Below, piece by piece: positions 59,901 through 61,490 of a stretch of DNA of 61,490 nucleotides. The notes beneath the pieces were generated by a model. It made no database searches and had not been told where the DNA came from. It saw only the letters and a program-made list of their open reading frames with translations. The stretch comes from a virus: the IMG/VR virus record IMGVR_UViG_3300035665_000036, positions 1-61,490 of that record. One strand, given 5' to 3'. The position numbers and the translations under genes are program-made. The first letter of the stretch is position 1; each line of letters opens with the position of its first letter.

Positions 59901-60176
59901 ATTTGAAGTCACAAAATTAAAATCACTTGAAGTGTTGTGATAAACCCTGATTCCGCCAACCTTTGCTCTACCATACACCAAGGCTAAGTGTCCTGGTTCT
60001 CCTTCAACAACAGTTTCAAAGCCTTTTCTAACTTCAGCTGCTTCATTATTCTGTGCAGGAGTTTTCTTTTTAGACTGTACCAGTTGGTAAATCATGGATG
60101 CAATCGTTAAAACAATTGCAACTGCTTGTAACCAGGCTCCCATTGCGGCCATGGCCATCCCTGTAGCATAACTCAT
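53946..60176 (-). CDS. Tail tip attachment protein (lambda J-like)
   Basis: A 2076-residue protein. It has an N-terminal hydrophobic segment (AWLQAVAIVLTIASMIYQL), then EGEPGHLALVYGRAKVGG (the J-type VYGxxRVGG region). A large hub region contains SLQYPGQSNSNIILAAALTE, followed by fibronectin-like segments (VLTPTSSTNRIAWNAF, repeated as LQFTPDAVTNKVSWSSF) and a long carbohydrate-binding-like part. The C-terminus ends KFSVKSSDAGARMEMN...GILRVQLGDL, as in DUF1983-type tip fibres. It forms the central tail tip and host-recognition fibre. The ATG at 60176 has GGGGGAAAA before it; a Met 5 codons upstream is less likely. Confidence 0.86.
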   Translation of the reverse strand: MSYATGMAMAAMGAWLQAVAIVLTIASMIYQLVQSKKKTPAQNNEAAEVRKGFETVVEGEPGHLALVYGRAKVGGIRVYHNTSSDFNFVTSNADKSFGESLTPAVVQSGSYTMLETNSVTGESAIVSHNYAYGTSTMLDRSYTNGSRNEFLYFQQALCIGPINDVIDVIIDESRYLDDPALGTYGSVPAGNSYTADEDPSKTKWNDSSKPRSAMRIDAHYTEAGLNKSDAIISQNFPDRSNATFTGMAYISAVVRIDRDDPQFSGVPGLQFLVEGKLIRKVTNGVLNTVWEYSNNPVWCLLDYLMDTTSGGSVDVTEIALTTFEFSAPIAETVVQSNVTVGGKIWKSTDGKKNVSTRGLPLYECNIMIDTKKPVRENVEAILATMGDARLVWSGGKYKLSLQYPGQSNSNIILAAALTEDNLIMDQDIEMAWPTASERLNHCIVRFSNETENFKEDSVSWPPKYSGTSLVGIGGTRYPLADYSYDEGNVGGRFLNNYGVWSTATNSATLTYNIIIRKVDIGDMVLEYTADDSMTIKIYNDSNTELYTYSKSDWTTLGSQTVTLGNASADKVYKIVITGSNSGGDKAIGAKLTKGSKVIWTTREIAYSSVITVIKDNTVYQTMLFEDSNTPLEMEQFFEGATDRYHALAKAEELVRTSRTSYSIKFKYIINEKYLEPGDFITLTSETLGLYNEYFRINSVKITEENSCEVQAQMFDHTHLAWYQKDDEYQKPNNIYSMSIPAPAWIVYEPSNNALTNSSGTLTWAPVSFSEFAGYVLYMYEAGGPRTSGNLPIFNEIGRAVDTSFVLPKLSTPSAFFAVRTISRAGKLSNFTYSSTEEAEFFIDTVYKFEGLVLTPTSSTNRIAWNAFNVYKDGVFLKTVAAGDALWTTGVLYLYFDIKSTDANQYTVRSTTLLPDLKNNKILGTYSGGIAYTMQNSELFPPTNLHLEGKDAPITSNGVLTIPFNTKDIVFAWSNALPNKAKSVTLDKYVLQFYTYDTNTLKATEVITPDNKLDGQYSMSFEKNASIFGTATRKFKIKLFALDSAGYLSSTSLDATFDNAKPSAVTLDFTSVFNAAYLKVPVVSDIDVLKYVFKQYNSAGTVLQKSVETTSSFIDFEATAGTTFKYTVTLCDAFGAGDESSSVEVIAASVEADTYTYTGLQFTPDAVTNKVSWSSFQYSKNGAALVTVSSGTMPTAWTSGKLFYLYLNTSTNTVLATESLATAVTGRILATYKGGTELTADEGKAFISGDQLLAGTVGANQLASDTLITNKAQIGNVIESSVFGWPHASGPNVGMYEGWRIDKSGYAAFKNIEIRGNNGNLVFKSGEGFNWTNVLAEGGTNLPAANATVGATWGTNISGQPSNDLILNNLQTGAWVVGQTPPWGLNGTSAENAIDYDTDVNGVKVPVWKCIANADGNEAGGWYKNEGDPSFGKNWFKVDKNKPYRFAVPVKITGGSTGSYFWGIGETTVCDLNTSNKNSNPYFVYGGRSGLVANRWYLLVGYVFPAGSTGNTNAGSGIFDLTTGELVSERWNYCWASDVEYTGTRAYQYYCANAGETQVFGYPTVEIVDGTESKLFDNLGYAALLNAQQKWSDVSGTGKPADYADVTNYSDARVSNVIEENNTLLVSRPVGASFNNNQSAVTGMIRIILPQGFTYTMMKFTVNVYTFNSDKSFSLNLAGYNHYNSGTWYNTEANLLGSTAADNRVRFGYDSTLGKCCIYIGEPTSSWSYPKVMVKDFIAGYLNFARSQWETGWAIDIVTSAPQNVTQDYADALIDAASIKNQGALATKSSVSYGSDITNLPGLGANRLVNTDFKGITGWFHGWNPGGANIVQFNDSTTIWGVDAYWRPKGSNALAIEQAGIGSNDIAIDIYNGGIWGTNDQRIAVKPNTKYEFSARIAAHNCIGIEMLVAVYNSNGDNISTWSLPYGSWYVPGSGGPDLSNYTQYSVFFVSDPTAAYVQPCFRKGNTQAGQVSSWMWITQPYFGEAAPSQTTASAYVAGPAAGAFANVNKITADNASTYIDNAAIKAAMIGSLSLVGADKFSVKSSDAGARMEMNEKAIKIYDASGILRVQLGDLST

Positions 60177-60781
60177 TAGATTTTCCCCCATTTTAGTGTT
60201 ATTGCGCCAGAACCTTCATATATTTGGTCACAACTAGAATCATTTACATTTTTTTCGCGAATAGAATCTCTGCTTAAAAATAAAGATTTCTTCAAATCTA
60301 AGTTTCTCATTGGGCTTGAGCCTGTTATTTGCAATAAATTTTCTCCAATTTCACTTGTTTTTATTAAATATGAAATACCATCTATTCGCCCTTTATAAAC
60401 AATTGGGCAGTCGGCAATTTCCAAATAGGGCAAACCCGTTACAAGATTGATAAACCCAAGTCTACCCTCCAGAGTTTTTCCAACTAAATTATTGCGAACA
60501 GCAGCCAGTTTAGAAAGTGTTGGATCTGCCAGGGTGATTTTATATTGTTCTCTGTCCACATTTGTGTTCATTTGTGGAGGGTCTACAGTTATCAGTGTGG
60601 CATCTGATGGATAAGAATAATTGACTAAGTCAACTCCATTATTTTTTAACTGAATATCTGCAAAGTGATTTGTTGTGCTGTGCATTATGCTGCTGTCGTA
60701 ATTCAAGATTCTCACCATGTAAAACGCTTCAATCGTCTCTTGTGATAATGCATTAAGAACATTTGCGCTGAAACTTATCAT
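60176..60781 (-). CDS. Tail assembly/baseplate protein (DUF2163-like)
   Basis: 201 residues, MISFSANVLNALSQETIEAF, with VRILNYDSSIMHSTTNHFAD and CDQIYEGSGAITLKWGK at the end. Size, beta-rich body and the place directly before J match the distal-tail proteins (DUF2163/DUF1833-type) of siphoviruses. Stop and next start overlap (TAATG). Confidence 0.65.
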   Translation of the reverse strand: MISFSANVLNALSQETIEAFYMVRILNYDSSIMHSTTNHFADIQLKNNGVDLVNYSYPSDATLITVDPPQMNTNVDREQYKITLADPTLSKLAAVRNNLVGKTLEGRLGFINLVTGLPYLEIADCPIVYKGRIDGISYLIKTSEIGENLLQITGSSPMRNLDLKKSLFLSRDSIREKNVNDSSCDQIYEGSGAITLKWGKI

Positions 60782-61410
60782 TAAATTGCCTCCACCAATT
60801 TGACCGTACCGTTGTCCATCAATATGCCGTCTTCATAGACCATACCTATCACCGTATCTGTGTCATATTTACAATTCATTATCACATCATCTTGATACTT
60901 TATTGTCGTTCCTGCTGGAACCGCTGAACGCAATGCTGGATAGATATTCAGTGCAACTGTATTCAAAGTGTCTGACAGGATGGCATCAGTTGTAATCATG
61001 TATATTTTCGCATGATTACTGAATCTTATGAAAGTACCTTTAGGTATTTTCTTAGCATTGTTTGCGGCATTTGCACTTATAAGTAATTGAGAAGAGCTTG
61101 CAGCCACAGTATTAAATATTGTCACTGTACCTGTTGCTGTTTTTGCCTGTTTTGCACCATAGTTTTGGGGCATGTGAATCTGTAATGTTTCTGAGAAGCC
61201 TTTCGTAATAAAATTTACCATCAAATCTTGCGCAGAAGTGGAAAGTGGAAACAGTCTTGCTTCCACCTCCCATCTTTGAGTTGCTCTTCTAAAGGTATTT
61301 CTTTTTAATGAAAGGGTATCTGAAACAGTCACAGGTTGATTACTGCGAACTGTGAGGGGTGTCACAAATTCTGCAATAACTGTTGTTCCTTCTAAGATAC
61401 CGTATGGCAT
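60781..61410 (-). CDS. Tail structural protein (209 aa)
   Basis: MPYGILEGTTVIAEFVTPLT, LSLKRNTFRRATQRWEVEAR and a long beta-rich remainder, a layout found in tail proteins between the tape measure and tip genes. It overlaps its upstream gene by TAATG. Function inferred from order. Confidence 0.62.
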   Translation of the reverse strand: MPYGILEGTTVIAEFVTPLTVRSNQPVTVSDTLSLKRNTFRRATQRWEVEARLFPLSTSAQDLMVNFITKGFSETLQIHMPQNYGAKQAKTATGTVTIFNTVAASSSQLLISANAANNAKKIPKGTFIRFSNHAKIYMITTDAILSDTLNTVALNIYPALRSAVPAGTTIKYQDDVIMNCKYDTDTVIGMVYEDGILMDNGTVKLVEAI

Positions 61411-61490
61411 TATCTTCTATGACCTCTTTCTTTGTTATGATTATTTACACCTTCCGCGATATTGGGAAGCATTCTGTATATTTCTGCCTT
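61410..61490 (-). CDS. 3' end of an upstream tail gene, partial
   Basis: The last 26 codons read KAEIYRMLPNIAEGVNNHNK and ERGHRR before TAA, which overlaps the next ATG. In this gene order it may be the end of the tape measure or another tail gene. Too short to classify. Confidence 0.55.
   Translation of the reverse strand, partial: KAEIYRMLPNIAEGVNNHNKERGHRR

Noticed and set aside
1-61490. tRNA or rRNA genes
   Set aside because: Reading the intergenic gaps on both strands I saw no convincing cloverleaf; a tRNA search program would settle this.

Overview
This window is part of the genome of a tailed double-stranded DNA phage (Caudoviricetes). It is AT-rich, and every gene I can support lies on the minus strand, so transcription runs right to left. 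A lambda J-type tail tip protein, two small exported tail-tip neighbours, a phage lipoprotein with a lipobox, a Sec-exported SleB-type hydrolase and a 3-TM holin point to a siphovirus-like particle and a Gram-negative host. The replication module is T7-like. No major capsid or tape measure gene is visible. The genes at both ends are cut, so the head and tail genes presumably continue outside the window.

Layout in transcription order (high to low coordinates). 61.5-50.3 kb: tail tip proteins, a 2076-aa J-like protein, small tail-associated proteins and a holin. 50.2-43.8 kb: a GNAT-like protein, then a run of tiny genes (membrane peptides, exported proteins, Cys-rich proteins) that looks like an early region and contains three copies of a 27-bp promoter-like element. 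43.8-40.0 kb: a T7-type single-subunit RNA polymerase gene split into three exons by two group I introns, each carrying an HNH endonuclease. 40-30.9 kb: SSB, a DUF3310-like protein, DNA polymerase A, a 2OG oxygenase, a MazG-like protein, 5'-3' exonuclease, a GIY-YIG-like protein and primase-helicase. 30.9-17 kb: a class II ribonucleotide reductase interrupted by a group I intron with a LAGLIDADG ORF, DNA ligase, nucleotidyltransferase, DHH phosphoesterase, a PD-(D/E)XK-type nuclease and many small genes, including a family of short repeated modules. A strong terminator at 16.9 kb is followed directly by a phage promoter-like repeat and an AT-rich tandem repeat. 16.5-0 kb is the late region: small and large terminase, fibre genes, M15 peptidase, portal, a giant MuF-RNA polymerase fusion and a scaffold-like gene.

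The most striking object is the 1698-aa protein at 534-5630. Its N-terminus is a MuF-type minor head domain, and its C-terminal two thirds carry all three catalytic motifs of a T7/N4-type single-subunit RNA polymerase. MuF proteins are built into the head near the portal and some are ejected with DNA, so this looks like a virion-packaged RNA polymerase reached by a different route from phage N4. With a second, intron-split RNA polymerase encoded after the early region, and two different repeated promoter-like elements (three copies in the early region; five copies ahead of early/middle/late blocks), the window suggests a two-polymerase cascade: the injected MuF-RNAP reads early promoters, and the newly made T7-type RNAP reads the 16-18 bp CCCGTTAAATTAACCC elements. 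The promoter assignments are inference.

Three group I introns are supported by P/Q/R/S core elements and exact splice rules (exon ends in U, intron ends in G). Two sit in codons at active sites: beside the catalytic Asp of RNAP motif A, and inside the codon for the thiyl-radical cysteine of the reductase. Several small genes are broken by frameshifts or an in-frame stop.
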